Assembly: GCA_013140485.1 (NCBI GenBank)
Contig: JABFSS010000079.1
Location: 1 to 9,621 of the forward strand
Direction of reading: 5' to 3'
DNA: 9,621 nucleotides
DNA from: Candidatus Peribacteraceae bacterium
GTDB lineage: Bacteria; Patescibacteriota; Gracilibacteria; Peribacterales; Peribacteraceae
Shown here: one piece after another, positions 1 through 5,785 of the stretch
How the letters are laid out: every line of letters starts with the position of its first letter
Numbering within the stretch: position 1 is the stretch's first letter
Position numbers and translations under genes: made by a program
The notes under the pieces: model-generated
Databases searched by the model: none
What the model was told of the DNA's origin: nothing
The model's input: only the letters and a program-made list of their open reading frames with translations

Positions 1-59
1 CTACGCTGGTGGCATCGAAAACCATGGAGAAGGTGCGGATTGCGACGGGGTTGCGATAA
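1..59 (+). CDS. C-terminal tail of an unrecognised protein (partial)
   Basis: An open frame enters from the left edge (first complete codon at base 3) and stops at TAA 57-59. It encodes about 18 residues ending KVRIATGLR. The stop is followed within 15 bases by a consensus -10 box, as expected where one gene ends and the next unit begins. The fragment is too short to assign to a family, and chance read-through of a non-coding frame remains possible. The -35 of the next promoter (51-56) would lie inside its last codons. Confidence 0.4.
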   Translation, partial: TLVASKTMEKVRIATGLR

Positions 60-79
60 ACTAAAAATTATAGTATAAT
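51..79 (+). promoter_or_regulatory. Sigma70-type promoter for the secreted-protein gene
   Basis: TTGCGA (51-56, 4 of 6 to consensus) and TATAAT (74-79, perfect) are separated by 17 bases, the ideal spacing. Transcription would start near base 86, just before the palindromic repeat at 89-114. The nearest credible start codon is ATG 137, so the transcript would carry a leader of about 50 bases. It is the best canonical promoter in the window. Confidence 0.7.
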
Positions 80-88
80 ATATTCACA

Positions 89-114
89 CCCACCTTCGCT
101 GAAGCTTCGGTGGG
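89..114. repeat. Short palindromic repeat in the leader of the secreted-protein gene
   Basis: CCCACC (89-94) and GGTGGG (109-114) are perfect inverted arms around a core holding the self-complementary octamer GAAGCTTC (101-108). The unit resembles dispersed intergenic palindromes I recall from CPR-type genomes; that is memory, not a search. It lies between the predicted transcription start and ATG 137, so it would fold in the 5' leader. GTG 110 lies inside its right arm, one reason to prefer ATG 137 as the start. Confidence 0.6.
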
Positions 115-136
115 CAAACATTCACACCCTCTTCTT

Positions 137-820
137 ATGGCTCTTCCTCGCCGCTCCGTCGCTATCTTTATCGCCTCCCTCGTCATGGGGACGTCACTTC
201 CCATGGCCGCCTCACAGTCGATGCAGGCGTCTTTCATCAGTCAGGATTCGATCCTCCGCACGACGGACGGCACGTCGGTCCTTTTGCATCGATCATACTC
301 CCTGCGCGATCGCTACGATTACAACGAAGCGCTCCAGACCTACGAGATCCTGACCCAGCAAGGCTACAAAAATCTCGTGCGGCCCGATATCAACGACCGC
401 CCGTCCATCGATGTCTATTTGAAGAGCGGCACGGAAGACCGCATCACCGAGGAAGTCCGCACCGATCCCGTCTCCACCACCGATTACGTGAAGGTTCCGG
501 TGGATTTGCTCAGTGAAAAAGAGCTCTCGCAGCAGGAGCGAGCCGCCCTCTCCCGCGCGATGCGGATCGGCCGGTGCGACAACTACAAAGGTTTTTCCGA
601 GGGGTACATGCCTCTGTGTAAACAACTCATCCGCGGCAAAACGCCGATCAACACTCTTGGACTATCCAGCGACATTCAGAACACGAAGGTCAAACAGCGC
701 ACCATGCTGCGTGGATCCACATCGAGCAAGTCCACGCTCTTCGACGGGCTGATCAATAACCGCACTGTGCCGAGGATTCCGAGGATGGGTATAAGCAGCA
801 GTTCGAGCAGTTCGAGGTGA
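137..820 (+). CDS. Secreted hypothetical protein with a serine tail
   Basis: This 227-residue protein was not recognised. Residues 1-27 look like a signal peptide: a basic start (PRR at 4-6), a hydrophobic core at about 8-21, and a small-residue region ending MAAS near 23-26 for cleavage. The mature part is hydrophilic and charged, with only two cysteines (C147, C161), which could form a disulfide outside the cell. It ends in seven serines and an arginine (220-227). I chose ATG 137 over the in-frame GTG 110 because the GTG lies in a palindromic repeat and ATG 137 puts the basic residues directly before the hydrophobic core. No Shine-Dalgarno sequence precedes either. A consensus promoter (51-79) lies upstream and maf follows after 19 bases. 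Secretion is inferred; the function is unknown. Confidence 0.75.
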   Translation: MALPRRSVAIFIASLVMGTSLPMAASQSMQASFISQDSILRTTDGTSVLLHRSYSLRDRYDYNEALQTYEILTQQGYKNLVRPDINDRPSIDVYLKSGTEDRITEEVRTDPVSTTDYVKVPVDLLSEKELSQQERAALSRAMRIGRCDNYKGFSEGYMPLCKQLIRGKTPINTLGLSSDIQNTKVKQRTMLRGSTSSKSTLFDGLINNRTVPRIPRMGISSSSSSSR

Positions 821-827
821 CAAACGC

Positions 828-833
828 TATGAT
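828..833 (+). promoter_or_regulatory. -10-like box six bases before the maf ATG
   Basis: TATGAT matches the -10 consensus in 5 of 6 positions and ends exactly 6 bases before ATG 840, so transcription would begin at or next to the start codon (a leaderless message). No good -35 is present at 16-18 bases. The box may be weak or coincidental, and maf could also be read from the upstream promoter. Confidence 0.35.
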
Positions 834-839
834 TAGAGC

Positions 840-1424
840 ATGCCGCGCTTGATCCTTGCTTCGGCAAGCCCACAAAGGAAAACTCTTCTCACAGGTCTCG
901 GCCTTCCGTTCGAGGTCATTCCGAGCCACATCGATGAATCCGAGTGTCAGGTGCGTGATTCGAAGAAGAGAGCGCAGGTTCTCTCGCAGCTCAAGGCAAG
1001 AGATATCGCTCACAAACACGCAGGAGCGGTCATCATCGGGTGCGATACGCTCGTCGTCGGCACCGAGGGGCATCTTTTGGAGAAGCCGGCTGATGCTGAG
1101 GATGCATTGAGAATGCTGCAATTGCAGTCGGGACGGACGTCATTCGTACATTCCGGGGTCACGGTGATTTCCGACGCGGGAAAAGAGTTCAGTGGAGTCT
1201 CGTCGTCGTCCGTGACGTTCAAAAAGCTCTCGAAGGAAGAAGAAGAGTGGTGGATCGGGACGGGGCTCTGGAAGGACCGGTCCGGAGCATTTCAAATCGA
1301 CGGGCCCGGTCAACTGATGATTGAGGAAATACGAGGCGACTGGTCGGGGATTGTCGGATTGCCAGTATTTCTTTTAGGAGAACTATTGGAGCGAGCGGGA
1401 GTGCGTCATCGTCGCATACATTGA
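840..1424 (+). CDS. maf: Maf family nucleoside triphosphate pyrophosphatase
   Basis: Maf proteins hydrolyse non-canonical or excess nucleoside triphosphates to the monophosphate and pyrophosphate in the cytoplasm; subfamilies prefer dTTP/UTP or m7GTP, and I cannot tell which applies. The 194 residues match the family length. Visible landmarks are the N-terminal substrate loop LILASASPQRK (4-14; most members have R where Q12 stands, while R13 is kept), the catalytic-region motif GCDTLVV with D69, and the C-terminal block GAFQIDGPGQ followed by GDWSGIVGLPV. The ATG at 840 starts directly at the conserved loop. There is no Shine-Dalgarno sequence, but a -10-like TATGAT ends 6 bases upstream. The 3' end overlaps the convergent EamA gene by 42 bases, so the last 13 codons are read on both strands. 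Family assignment is secure. Confidence 0.95.
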   Translation: MPRLILASASPQRKTLLTGLGLPFEVIPSHIDESECQVRDSKKRAQVLSQLKARDIAHKHAGAVIIGCDTLVVGTEGHLLEKPADAEDALRMLQLQSGRTSFVHSGVTVISDAGKEFSGVSSSSVTFKKLSKEEEEWWIGTGLWKDRSGAFQIDGPGQLMIEEIRGDWSGIVGLPVFLLGELLERAGVRHRRIH

Positions 1425-2246
1425 TGCCAGTAAAACGATCAGTCCGCCAAGGATGGTCCGCAGAGAGGGGATTTCGCTGAGCAATATGACGGCGAAGACG
1501 ATGCCGTACACCGCTTCGAGGCCGGCGATCACACTCGCCGTTTTAGCTTCCATATGCTTCATTCCTTGTATGAAGAGGGCGTGAGCCATCGCCGTAAAGA
1601 CGACTCCCAAGAGAACGAGCAGCAAAATGTCCCGGATGCTGAACGTTCCGGGGAACGTCAGCGCGGCGGGGAGCAGAATGACTGCGGCAATCACATCTTG
1701 GTACAGCGCGATGACGGCACTGTCTCGTTTTTGGACATGCCGGCGATTGAAGATCGACAGAAGAGCGAAGCTCACTCCGGAAATTAGTCCGATGAGAGAA
1801 CCTTCGAGCACGCCGCTTCCATAGTCGAATGACGGAATCGCAAGCACGATGCCTCCGAACGTCACGAGAGCGAGCACGACGTCACGCCCGAGCAGTCGCT
1901 TACGGCTGAAAAGAGGTTCGAGAAGCGATACGAAGATCGGAAACGTCGAATACATGATCACGCCGATGGCCACGCTGGCGATCTGGATGGATTCAAAAAA
2001 TGCCCACCAATGAAGTGCAAGCACGACTCCGAGGGAACTGAGCACCGCATATTCTTTCCAGGAAGACAGCCGGATGCTCTGCTTGCGAATCATCAGAAGA
2101 ACACCAAGAGCAAGACTTGCAAAGAACACGCGTCCAAAGACGATCACGATCGACGGCAAATCGATGAATTTCGCAAACAGTCCCGAGAGTCCGAACAACA
2201 GCACGGAGATATGAATTTCCCAGAGACTGCGAGCATGCTTTTCCAT
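1383..2246 (-). CDS. EamA-type drug/metabolite transporter
   Basis: This 287-residue integral membrane protein has about ten hydrophobic helices arranged as two EamA repeats of five (roughly residues 8-140 and 150-282), the layout of the DMT superfamily. Helix 1 carries FGLSGLFAKF and helices 3-4 hold the tryptophan-rich LHWWAFF and the MYSTFPIF segment typical of the first repeat; EAVYGIVFAVILL near the C-terminus is the matching part of the second. Members export amino acids, metabolites or drugs, and the substrate cannot be read from sequence. The gene lies 17 bases downstream of the YgjP-type gene on the same strand, so co-transcription is possible. It also has an extended -10-like element ending 6 bases before its ATG. 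It overlaps maf tail-to-tail. Confidence 0.92.
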   Translation of the reverse strand: MEKHARSLWEIHISVLLFGLSGLFAKFIDLPSIVIVFGRVFFASLALGVLLMIRKQSIRLSSWKEYAVLSSLGVVLALHWWAFFESIQIASVAIGVIMYSTFPIFVSLLEPLFSRKRLLGRDVVLALVTFGGIVLAIPSFDYGSGVLEGSLIGLISGVSFALLSIFNRRHVQKRDSAVIALYQDVIAAVILLPAALTFPGTFSIRDILLLVLLGVVFTAMAHALFIQGMKHMEAKTASVIAGLEAVYGIVFAVILLSEIPSLRTILGGLIVLLASMYATMTHSRSLQ

Positions 2247-2252
2247 TCACGC

Positions 2253-2261
2253 ACCATAGCA
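2253..2261 (-). promoter_or_regulatory. Extended -10-like element before the EamA gene
   Basis: Read on the minus strand this is TGCTATGGT: a TG dinucleotide one base before a hexamer matching the -10 consensus in 4 of 6 positions. It ends exactly 6 bases before the ATG at 2246, predicting a leaderless message. It overlaps the stop region of the upstream YgjP-type gene. No -35 stands at the usual distance, as tolerated by extended -10 promoters. Confidence 0.35.
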
Positions 2262-2263
2262 TT

Positions 2264-2803
2264 TCACCGCCGTTGCAAGCGATAGCCCAACAATTCCTTT
2301 CGTGCCGTCTTCGCATTGGGAAAAGCGCTTTCCACGACATTCCAAAATGCCCGGGAATGATTCTTCACCAGGCGGTGTGCGAGTTCATGGACGATGACGT
2401 ATTCCAGAAGATGGCGCGGCAGCTTCAGCAAAGCCGTATTGAGCGTGATGTTGCCGGAATGAGAGCAACTGCCCCATTGGGACATCATCGGGCGCAAGCG
2501 GACTGCTCGGATCGAGACGCGGAGCGTGGCGGCGTTCAGTTCGTGAACCAGTTTTTCGATTTCCTGCAGTTGAGCCTGCCCCGAGCTTGTCGAGGGGTCG
2601 ATGATCGGGAAGTACGGATCAACTTTCACGCGGCCTCGGTCCTGCTGCAGCATCTTGGTCATCCGGCGGACGAGGCTTTCGATGTGGCGTTGCTCTTCGA
2701 ATGACGTCAATCTCCGTGCCAATCGGATGACGATCATGTCCCGGTCCAGCACGGCGCGGGAATGTCGGTTCCGTGTGCGTTCGATGCGGACGAGAGGGCT
2801 CAT
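2264..2803 (-). CDS. YgjP-type zinc metallopeptidase-like protein
   Basis: The 179-residue protein belongs to the YgjP-like (M48-related, formerly DUF45) metallopeptidase family. The C-terminal half holds the signature in order: SQWGSCS (108-114), GNITLN (117-122), the zinc motif HELAH (139-143, ligands H139 and H143, catalytic E140) and a third ligand candidate in NHSRAFW (H149). The N-terminal part (about 1-55) matches the family's arginine-rich beta region. Members are usually nearer 220-240 residues, so this one is short at the N-terminus. Physiological substrates of the family are poorly known. Residues 69-77 read DPSTSSGQA and are encoded by a palindromic repeat, splitting the region before the catalytic domain. 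No Shine-Dalgarno sequence is seen. The gene is divergent from PEP carboxykinase and directly upstream of the EamA gene. Confidence 0.9.
   Translation of the reverse strand: MSPLVRIERTRNRHSRAVLDRDMIVIRLARRLTSFEEQRHIESLVRRMTKMLQQDRGRVKVDPYFPIIDPSTSSGQAQLQEIEKLVHELNAATLRVSIRAVRLRPMMSQWGSCSHSGNITLNTALLKLPRHLLEYVIVHELAHRLVKNHSRAFWNVVESAFPNAKTARKELLGYRLQRR
2573..2600. repeat. Palindromic repeat inserted in-frame in the YgjP-type gene
   Basis: The plus strand carries CCCCGAGCTTGTCGAGGGG at 2579-2597: a CGA/TCG stem with loop GCTTG, flanked by C and G runs that pair after one mismatch. On the coding (minus) strand it is translated as PSTSSGQA without breaking the frame. I recall this unit as a common dispersed repeat in CPR-type genomes, giving the same peptide in unrelated proteins. 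The repeat itself is visible; its mobility is inferred. Confidence 0.65.
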
Positions 2804-2809
2804 GACGAA

Positions 2810-2815
2810 ACTCTA
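2810..2815 (-). promoter_or_regulatory. Weak -10-like box before the YgjP-type gene
   Basis: On the minus strand TAGAGT (4 of 6 to the -10 consensus) ends 6 bases before the ATG at 2803, the same placement as in front of several other genes in the window. No matching -35 is found 16-18 bases away, so on its own the evidence is weak. Confidence 0.25.
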
Positions 2816-2866
2816 GCATGTTCTTGGGGCGTCATCTTTCGGCTATCGGATGATGAGAATTCACGA

Positions 2867-2873
2867 AGAGGAG
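2867..2873 (+). promoter_or_regulatory. Shine-Dalgarno sequence before PEP carboxykinase ATG 2879
   Basis: AGAGGAG lies 5 bases before ATG 2879 and is the only strong ribosome binding site I see in the window. It favours ATG 2879 over ATG 2978, where homology would place the N-terminus and no such site exists. Confidence 0.55.
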
Positions 2874-2878
2874 AGTTC

Positions 2879-4615
2879 ATGAGGCAGAGCGATCCACCAA
2901 TTTTCCGCGATTCCGTAGGGTATTCGAGTCCTCTTAGTCTTCTTCGTCCTCTTCATCCTTTTTTGTCCTCCCCCTGTATGAGCCCTCTCCAGATCCTTCT
3001 CGAACAGAAGCTCGATCTCCGCAAACTCAATGCGCAGTTCAATCCACCGCGAGATCTCTTGATCAGTGACGTTCTGCAGTTCCGCGAAGCCGTTCCTCTG
3101 CAGAACGGAGCGCTGGCGACCTGGGGTTCGGCGCATGCGACCGGCAGAATTCCGCAGGATACGTACACCGTCCGCCACGACGATGACGACAGAGTCGACT
3201 GGAACCAGCCGAACAATCATCCGGTCACCCCAGAAGTTTTTGACGCGCTCGTCCAAGATGCTCTCGGCATGCTTAAGCATAAGGATCGGCTCTACGTGAC
3301 CGACCGCACTGTCGGAGCGGAGGCCAAGTACGCGCTGCCCGTCCGCACAATCACCGACAGCGCGCTGTCGGCGCTCTTCACCGACACGCTCTTCCGTCCT
3401 GTCGGAAACCAAATGCACGAGAGTGTCTTCGCCGAACGCGGCTTCACACTGCTCGTGTTGCCGCATGACGTGATTGATACGCCCAAGTACAAAGGGGTGC
3501 TCCGCGAAGTGATGGGGAAGACTGTGGATCACGCCATTTTGATGGACTTCGTTCGTGGAGTGGGCATCGTCATCGGCACTTCGTATCTCGGCGCGGTCAA
3601 AAAGCTCCTCTTCACGACGATGAACCATCTTCTTCCTGCGCATGGAGTCCTTCCACTCCACTGTGCAGCCGTCGAGGACTGGCGCGGGTCCACGCATCTG
3701 TTCCTGGGACTCTCGGGCACGGGCAAGACGACGCTCTCCTCCGGCCCCGGGCTCACGATGATCGGAGACGATGAGCATTTGTGGTCGGATGCAGGCATCG
3801 CCAACCTGGAATACGGTTGCTATGCAAAGCTGCTGCGACTTTCTCAAGAAAAGGAACCGGATATCTTCAGCGCCGTGTTCGGTGAGGTCGGTGATGGGCA
3901 TCCTCCCATTGTCGAGAATGCAATGGTGTACCCCGACGGCTCCGTCGACGTGAATGATCAACGGCTGACCGAAAACTCCCGCGCGGCGTATCCACTCTCC
4001 CGCTTGCGCTCGACCAAACCTGACGCCCGGGGCGCTCATCCTTCGACAATCATCTTCCTGACCGCCGACGCGCGCGGCATTCTGCCGCCCATCGCGAAGC
4101 TGCCGGTCCAACAAGCGATGCTCTGGTTCCTGCTCGGCTACACGAGCAAGCTCGCCGGCACCGAAACCGGCGTTACGACTCCGCAGACGACCTTCTCACG
4201 CTTCTTCGGTGGGGCCTTTATGCCGCGGAAGTCCGAGGATTACCTGACGCTCTTCCAGCAGATGGTCGGACAGCACCATCCCGATATCTATTTGGTGAAT
4301 ACCGGCTGGAGCGGGGGGCCCTTTGGTGTCGGGAGAAGAATGGACATCTCGGTCACGCGCCGACTGGTCGATGCCGCACTCTGGGGTCAGCTGAAAGACG
4401 TTCCCTACCGCGAGGATCCGCTCTTTCATCTGCTGGTCCCGCGCGAATGCCCCGGCGTCGATGCCAGAATCCTCGATCCGAAGAGCACGTGGGCAAATCC
4501 CAAGCAGTATGACGAAGCCGCGAAGGCGCTCGCGGAAGAATTCGGCACGAAATTCGACGCGCTATGCCACGGAGATATGCTCGAAGGACTCAGAGCGAAG
4601 TGTCCAGGAAAATAG
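2879..4615 (+). CDS. pckA: Phosphoenolpyruvate carboxykinase (ATP)
   Basis: This cytoplasmic enzyme converts oxaloacetate and ATP to phosphoenolpyruvate, CO2 and ADP, the committed step of gluconeogenesis. Numbered from ATG 2978, the key sites are TGR with substrate-binding R57, Y203 and K208/K209 (SYLGAVKK), metal ligand H228, the P-loop GLSGTGKT (244-251), the ATP-type signature MIGDDEHLWSDAGIAN (261-276), R335 in TENSR, TSKLAGTE (389-396) and VNTGWSG near the adenine site. All expected catalytic residues are present. One oddity is EYGCYAK (278-284), where the family normally has EGGCYAK. From ATG 2978 the protein is 545 residues, the usual length. The start given here follows the only strong Shine-Dalgarno site and adds 33 residues that look unlike the family, so ATG 2978 remains a real alternative. 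The gene stands alone on its strand, and its stop abuts the stop of the convergent downstream gene. Confidence 0.97.
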   Translation: MRQSDPPIFRDSVGYSSPLSLLRPLHPFLSSPCMSPLQILLEQKLDLRKLNAQFNPPRDLLISDVLQFREAVPLQNGALATWGSAHATGRIPQDTYTVRHDDDDRVDWNQPNNHPVTPEVFDALVQDALGMLKHKDRLYVTDRTVGAEAKYALPVRTITDSALSALFTDTLFRPVGNQMHESVFAERGFTLLVLPHDVIDTPKYKGVLREVMGKTVDHAILMDFVRGVGIVIGTSYLGAVKKLLFTTMNHLLPAHGVLPLHCAAVEDWRGSTHLFLGLSGTGKTTLSSGPGLTMIGDDEHLWSDAGIANLEYGCYAKLLRLSQEKEPDIFSAVFGEVGDGHPPIVENAMVYPDGSVDVNDQRLTENSRAAYPLSRLRSTKPDARGAHPSTIIFLTADARGILPPIAKLPVQQAMLWFLLGYTSKLAGTETGVTTPQTTFSRFFGGAFMPRKSEDYLTLFQQMVGQHHPDIYLVNTGWSGGPFGVGRRMDISVTRRLVDAALWGQLKDVPYREDPLFHLLVPRECPGVDARILDPKSTWANPKQYDEAAKALAEEFGTKFDALCHGDMLEGLRAKCPGK

Positions 4616-5035
4616 TCACTGTTTGGGAGGAATGGGAGTGAACTTGCCTCTATGCATACCAGGAGGATCTGCGTTGTCGATAAAACCTGGCCGGTCAGGT
4701 TCTGGCCTGATGTTTTCGAGAACTTCGTTGATGTGATCAAAATCTTTCGGATCGGGCTTTACCGTCTTTTTGTTAGGGACTTCATCCAGGAAAACAGGAT
4801 TCTTCGGTGGCTCAGGTTTTTTTGGTGGCGGTGCAGCGTTGCGCTTCTGAGAATCAAGATAGGTCATGTATCCGATGCCACTGCAGGATAAGATCATCGC
4901 GGTTGACAGTACGGTGATACCAACCAGTGCGCCGAGCGTGGAGTTCAATTTTTCCGCAAGCTTCTCAAATTTATCTGCGGCCCATTCCTGACCACGTAAC
5001 GGAGGCGTGCTCTTCGGTGCATTATCTCCAGCCAT
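4616..5035 (-). CDS. Single-pass membrane protein with proline-rich tail (139 aa)
   Basis: Not recognised. Residues 1-33 are hydrophilic with a short amphipathic stretch (ADKFEKLAEKL, 20-30). A single hydrophobic helix spans about 34-58. The tail is rich in proline and lysine (APPPKKPEPPKNP, 68-80) and contains PVFLD (80-84), close to PVFMD in the 135-residue protein nearby. Charge on both sides of the helix is mixed, so topology is uncertain; an exposed tail outside the membrane is my guess. The TGA (4616-4618) directly abuts the PEP carboxykinase stop with no space for a terminator. Upstream, TTGACG-N16-TACCGT ends 6 bases before the ATG, predicting a leaderless transcript. It is the last of four similar orphan genes on this strand. 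Confidence 0.7.
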   Translation of the reverse strand: MAGDNAPKSTPPLRGQEWAADKFEKLAEKLNSTLGALVGITVLSTAMILSCSGIGYMTYLDSQKRNAAPPPKKPEPPKNPVFLDEVPNKKTVKPDPKDFDHINEVLENIRPEPDRPGFIDNADPPGMHRGKFTPIPPKQ

Positions 5036-5041
5036 AGGACA

Positions 5042-5069
5042 ACGGTATGCTTCATTTTTGCAGCGTCAA
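5042..5069 (-). promoter_or_regulatory. Putative leaderless promoter of the 139-aa membrane protein
   Basis: Read on the minus strand: TTGACG (5069-5064, 5 of 6 to the -35 consensus), 16 bases, TACCGT (5047-5042, weak -10), then 6 bases to the ATG. Alone the -10 would be unconvincing. The same spacing and near-identical -35 recur before the 192-aa and 263-aa genes, which raises confidence. Confidence 0.45.
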
Positions 5070-5153
5070 TCAAGATAATTTTTTTTCTCCGATTTTGGCT
5101 TCATGAAGATCTAAAGTGCCTGCCTCCTGAGTCCGATTTCCAATGTCAGCTTC

Positions 5154-5732
5154 TTATTCCGGCATGCGATTCGGGTCTGCCAAACGAACCCTTTTGTTTT
5201 CGAGGCGCGTTCGTATCAGCTGAAGTTCTTCGAAGTCCGGAAGCCTCGGCATCTTGCGGACTTCCGGTTCAATGTAACCGAGAGCCGCGACATAAAGATC
5301 ATATGCACGCCGTTTTCTCGGGGGCATCTCTGCCATAAATGCATCTCCTTGTTTCTCGAATGCCAGTGCAATTTGTTTCGGATTTTCTGCCACTTCCTTC
5401 TGCGGAGGCACTACTGCTTGGTGATTACCGGGATTCTCTTCCGGTGGAAGGATGATGATCGGGGGTTTTACTTCCTGGTCCCGCATTTTGTCAGGAGCTT
5501 TTGCCACTTTTTTCGGGGGATCGGCTTTTCCTCCTTCCTCCGGGACAAGTTGCACGTCCGCACTTCCGGCGCAAAAACAGCAGCAACTGACTGTGAAAAC
5601 AACGCCGCCTATCAAAAGTGGTACCGTCCACTGGCTGCGTGGTGCGGCATCCGGCTTGCGAATCTTCCTGAATTCTTCCATAAATTCCGCTTGGTCTTCC
5701 CGATCGAATGGCTCTGTCTCTCCGGAGGACAT
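5154..5732 (-). CDS. Single-pass membrane protein with cysteine cluster (192 aa)
   Basis: Not recognised. An acidic then basic cytoplasmic-looking segment (1-35, with RKIRK at 22-26) precedes one hydrophobic helix at about 36-57. That helix ends in an unusual cysteine cluster, CCCFC (50-54). After it comes a proline/lysine-rich linker (ADPPKK near 70, PPIIILPP near 90-97) and a C-terminal region of about 80 residues predicted helical and charged (FEKQGDAF, then RRAYDLYVAALGYI). Basic residues before the helix suggest N-in topology with an exposed C-terminus. The cysteines recall a lipobox, but they lie 50 residues in without a signal-peptide layout. The gene has the clearest minus-strand promoter in the window, ending 7 bases before its ATG. 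It sits 118 bases upstream of the 139-aa gene. Confidence 0.72.
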   Translation of the reverse strand: MSSGETEPFDREDQAEFMEEFRKIRKPDAAPRSQWTVPLLIGGVVFTVSCCCFCAGSADVQLVPEEGGKADPPKKVAKAPDKMRDQEVKPPIIILPPEENPGNHQAVVPPQKEVAENPKQIALAFEKQGDAFMAEMPPRKRRAYDLYVAALGYIEPEVRKMPRLPDFEELQLIRTRLENKRVRLADPNRMPE

Positions 5733-5739
5733 ATGTGAT

Positions 5740-5767
5740 ATTTTAAGTGTAAATAATTTTATGTCAA
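5740..5767 (-). promoter_or_regulatory. Leaderless-type promoter of the 192-aa membrane protein
   Basis: On the minus strand TTGACA (5767-5762, perfect -35), a 16-base A/T-rich spacer and TAAAAT (5745-5740, 5 of 6 to the -10) are followed by only 7 bases before the ATG at 5732. Transcription would therefore start at or one base before the start codon. The local A/T richness contrasts with the GC-rich surroundings and supports a real promoter. Confidence 0.7.
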
Positions 5768-5785
5768 TTTTTCGGGCACGAAAAT

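Noticed and set aside
2861..4114. Long minus-strand open frame (about 417 codons) opposite PEP carboxykinase
   Set aside because: It mirrors a strongly conserved enzyme gene, its translation is arginine/histidine/valine rich with no domain I know, and such shadows are common in GC-rich coding DNA.
5079..5088. T-run as terminator in the 5036-5153 gap
   Set aside because: No stable stem directly precedes the T-run on the plus strand and no plus-strand gene leads to it. On the minus strand it is an A-run within the upstream region of the 139-aa gene.
5568..5585. CCCFC in the 192-aa protein as a lipoprotein lipobox
   Set aside because: The cysteines are about 50 residues from the start, at the end of a membrane helix, without a short signal peptide or a typical L-[AS]-[GA]-C context.
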